This document shows positions 5,527-6,800 of a stretch of DNA of 6,800 nucleotides, one piece after another. The first letter of the stretch is position 1, and each line of letters starts with the position of its first letter. Source of the stretch: Armatimonadota bacterium (GTDB lineage Bacteria; Sysuimicrobiota; Sysuimicrobiia; Sysuimicrobiales; Humicultoraceae); assembly GCA_016199305.1 (NCBI GenBank), contig JACQGZ010000044.1, forward strand, positions 1 to 6,800, written 5' to 3'. A program made the position numbers and the translations under genes. A model generated the notes under the pieces. That model saw only the letters and a list, made by a program, of their open reading frames with translations. It searched no databases and had not been told where the DNA came from.

Positions 5527-6056
5527 CTACGGCCCGAGCTCGGTGAACTCGGGCTGATACCTGATGAGCCCGGCGTGATTCTGCCACGCCCCCGCGCGCA
5601 ACTCAAGAGCCATGAAGACGTCGTCGGGCACGTTGAACTGACTTCTCACGCCCTATGCCGTCGCCGGGATGAATCCGAAACGGGGATAGAACCACGGATG
5701 CCCCAGCACCACCACCCGCGTGTGGCCGGCGTCGCGGCATTCGGCGAGCCCGGCTTCGACGAGCCGGGTCCCGATGCCCCGTCGCTGGACCTCAGGCAGC
5801 ACGTCCATCGGCCAAGCGCGACCGCCTCGAGGCCTCGGGGCTCCACGGTCACGGGGCTGATGAGGATGTGGCCGACGACGCGGCCGTCCTGTGCCGCCAC
5901 CAAGGAGAGTACTACTTTGCCCCGGGCGCGGAGGGCGTCGACAACGTTGGCCTCGGCCGGCCGGCCGAAGGCCTGCTCGTTCACGTGCCAGATCGCCGGA
6001 ACCTCTTTCGGCCTCTCGCGACGTACTACGACGCGGTCTTGCATTCGGAGGATCAT
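5527..6056 (-). pseudogene. GNAT-family N-acetyltransferase, broken by a frameshift and an amber codon
   Basis: Three pieces read in order as one YhbS-like GNAT acetyltransferase of about 176 residues. From ATG 6056 the first frame gives VRRERPKEVPAIWHVNEQAF and VVGHILISPVTVEP, up to about 5812. There one base is missing (GGCCGATG where GGCCCGATG would keep the frame). The next frame gives VLPEVQRRGIGTRLVEAGL, which contains the acetyl-CoA loop Q/RxxGxG/A as QRRGIG, then VVVLGHPWFYPRFGFIPATA. It hits an in-frame TAG at 5655-5653. The same frame resumes with VPDDVFMALELRAGA and RYQPEF, the usual C-terminus of this subfamily, ending at TAG 5527. TAG ends several intact genes here, so recoding is unlikely. 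Two separate lesions make loss of function probable, unless they are sequencing errors. ATG 6044 is an alternative start; neither has a clear SD. The intact enzyme would transfer acetyl from acetyl-CoA to an amine; the substrate is unknown. Confidence 0.85.
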
Positions 6057-6087
6057 GCCGGAAGATCAGGAGCGGCCGCGAGGCGTC

Positions 6088-6159
6088 TCAAGTCAATGCC
6101 CCTCCCTCACCGCGCGTGGCGCCGGCCACGATGGCGACCTTGCCTGCAAGCGGCTTTAC
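6088..6159 (-). pseudogene. Relic of a short-chain dehydrogenase (SDR) N-terminus
   Basis: Between the VOC gene and the GNAT remnant, 24 codons read VKPLAGKVAIVAGATRGEGG followed by ALT and TGA. This matches the first strand and the NAD(P)-binding glycine loop (GATRGxG) of classical SDR oxidoreductases, which normally run to about 250 residues. The expected start codon is GTA (6159-6157) rather than GTG or ATG. The glycine loop breaks before its last glycine; the next frame reads AGG GGC ATT (Arg-Gly-Ile), which would fit the expected continuation, implying a one-base loss. Nothing else of an SDR follows, so most of the gene is deleted. The match is short and rests on motif recognition. Confidence 0.5.
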
Positions 6160-6172
6160 GCGGGAGGCCTCT

Positions 6173-6517
6173 CTACTGCTGTACCGGCGCGTACTTGGGC
6201 TGGTACAGCTCGACCTCGTGGCCTCCAGGCATGCGGAATCTGGTTACAAGCCCGTATCCTTCGTCCGTCACGTCCGACGTGAACTCGACCCCGCGCACCT
6301 TCAGGTCAGCGACAGTCTGGTGGATGTCGTCGCAGTAGAACGAGATCTCGTGGTAGGCCCGGTCCGCAGGATGACAGCCGATCTCAGCGGCCGAAGGGTC
6401 GAAAATCAGCCAGCCGTCCCCCACGTCTTTGAACGGCAGGCCGAGTTTGTCACGGATGAACGCCCGCAGCTCCTCGGCCTGGGGGGTGTAGAACATCGCA
6501 TGGACGCCCTTGATCAT
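6173..6517 (-). CDS. VOC-family (glyoxalase/dioxygenase-fold) protein
   Basis: The 114-residue product has the paired beta-alpha-beta-beta-beta modules of the vicinal oxygen chelate fold: HAMFYTPQAEELRAFIRDKL (6-25), then AYHEISFYCDDIHQTVADL (54-72) opening the second module, and MPGGHEVELYQP (96-107) closing it. Possible metal ligands are His6, Glu45 or His49, His56 and Glu103, as in glyoxalase I-like and extradiol-dioxygenase-like members. VOC proteins include lactoylglutathione lyases, dioxygenases and antibiotic-binding proteins; which of these this is cannot be told. The length is usual for a single-domain member acting as a dimer. ATG 6517 is preceded by GGAGG (6528-6524) at 6-nt spacing. 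The gene appears intact between two damaged neighbours, 42 bp after the SRPBCC remnant, so it may still be under selection. Confidence 0.9.
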   Translation of the reverse strand: MIKGVHAMFYTPQAEELRAFIRDKLGLPFKDVGDGWLIFDPSAAEIGCHPADRAYHEISFYCDDIHQTVADLKVRGVEFTSDVTDEGYGLVTRFRMPGGHEVELYQPKYAPVQQ

Positions 6518-6559
6518 TGCTGCCCTCCCTGCCTGGACTGACTCAGGAGGCCCCGTTCG

Positions 6560-6800
6560 TTATCTGGCCTCCAGGATCTCCTTCAGCTTCACCAGCTCGG
6601 CGGCCTCTCCCCGCTTCAGATCGCCGGCCCATGAGCGGCTCGAGGAGCGTCCAGAACCCTCGCAGCTGGACCTCACCCCAGGTACTCACCCGAGTCGATG
6701 AGGCACCTGTGGCCTCGCATTCCATGGCCCCCCGCCACCTCATCGGCCCCTGGGAGAGACTACGGAATCCGCCTTTTAGGCCACCGGCTTCGGGTGAAGC
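6560..6800 (-). pseudogene. SRPBCC-family protein, C-terminal half, frameshifted (partial)
   Basis: The last 80 or so codons of an SRPBCC (START/Bet v1-like, polyketide cyclase/CoxG type) gene are recognisable, and the N-terminal part lies beyond base 6800. From 6800 one frame gives SQGPMRWRGAMECE and GEVQLRGFWTLLEPLM. At the GGG run 6630-6628 one extra base shifts the frame. The proper C-terminal helix then reads AGDLKRGEAAELVKLKEIL and ends at TAA 6562-6560, giving 79 residues if corrected. The pattern of a strand, LRGFW, LLEPLM and a long charged helix is typical of this family, which binds hydrophobic ligands or modifies polyketide-like substrates. Upstream of about 6765 the other frame (LHPKPVA, TAA at 6778-6776, KADSV) may fit the family better, which would add a stop and a second shift. 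It is either a pseudogene or a sequence with indel errors. Confidence 0.72.

Noticed and set aside
5498..5587. N-terminal extension of msrA to ATG 5587
   Set aside because: The extra 30 residues do not match the MsrA family and lack an SD. They overlap the GNAT C-terminus in another frame. ATG 5497 has GAGGAG at 7-nt spacing.
5653..5655. TAG read as an amino acid (recoding) in the GNAT gene
   Set aside because: Several intact genes here (EamA, VOC, the 431-residue gene) end in TAG, and the same GNAT gene also carries a frameshift, so mutation or error is simpler.
6063..6096. Promoter for the GNAT gene: TTGACT at minus 6096-6091 and TGATCT at 6068-6063
   Set aside because: The spacer is 22 bp, too long for a sigma-70 promoter, and no other -10 is present.

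Overview
The window is a GC-rich bacterial chromosome segment in which every supported gene lies on the minus strand. Shine-Dalgarno sites are strong (AGGAGG or GGAGG 6-7 nt before several starts) and GTG starts occur. The phylum cannot be fixed from this sequence. The one informative trait is a 23S rRNA gene with its own consensus promoter and no 16S or tRNA gene anywhere upstream in the window. Unlinked rRNA genes are known from Deinococcota/Thermus, Chloroflexota and several uncultured lineages, so a bacterium of that sort is an inference, not an identification.

Read in the direction of transcription (right to left), the right end (6800-5527) is an eroded patch. It holds the C-terminal half of an SRPBCC-family gene with a frameshift, an intact small VOC (glyoxalase-fold) gene, a roughly 24-codon relic of a short-chain dehydrogenase N-terminus, and a GNAT acetyltransferase gene broken by a one-base deletion and an in-frame TAG. 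The GNAT remnant leads, 29 bp later, into an intact msrA (methionine sulfoxide reductase A). The lesions are either real pseudogenes or a cluster of sequence errors.

The centre (4872-1921) is a two-gene unit of unknown function. A 521-residue single-pass membrane protein with a PEGA domain and C-terminal TPR-like helices is followed 24 bp later by a 431-residue, probably cytoplasmic protein with an acidic linker. That linker carries a perfect 24-bp tandem duplication.

Next come an EamA/DMT-family exporter (start corrected to GTG at 1791) and a stand-alone Lrp/AsnC ligand-sensing (RAM) domain protein of 76 residues. Together they could be an amino-acid export and sensing pair.

The left end (522-1) is the start of the 23S rRNA transcription unit. 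It has a TTGACA-16 bp-TATAAT promoter, a leader of about 240 nt, and then 249 nt of 23S rRNA running off the window. The leader is the most unusual part. It contains a short SD-preceded mini-ORF, mutually exclusive antiterminator and terminator hairpins with a T-rich tail, a boxA-like element, and a pair of alternative hairpins just before the mature 23S. This architecture resembles a transcription attenuator in front of an rRNA gene, or a roughly 100-nt independent RNA. That reading is an inference from base pairing alone.
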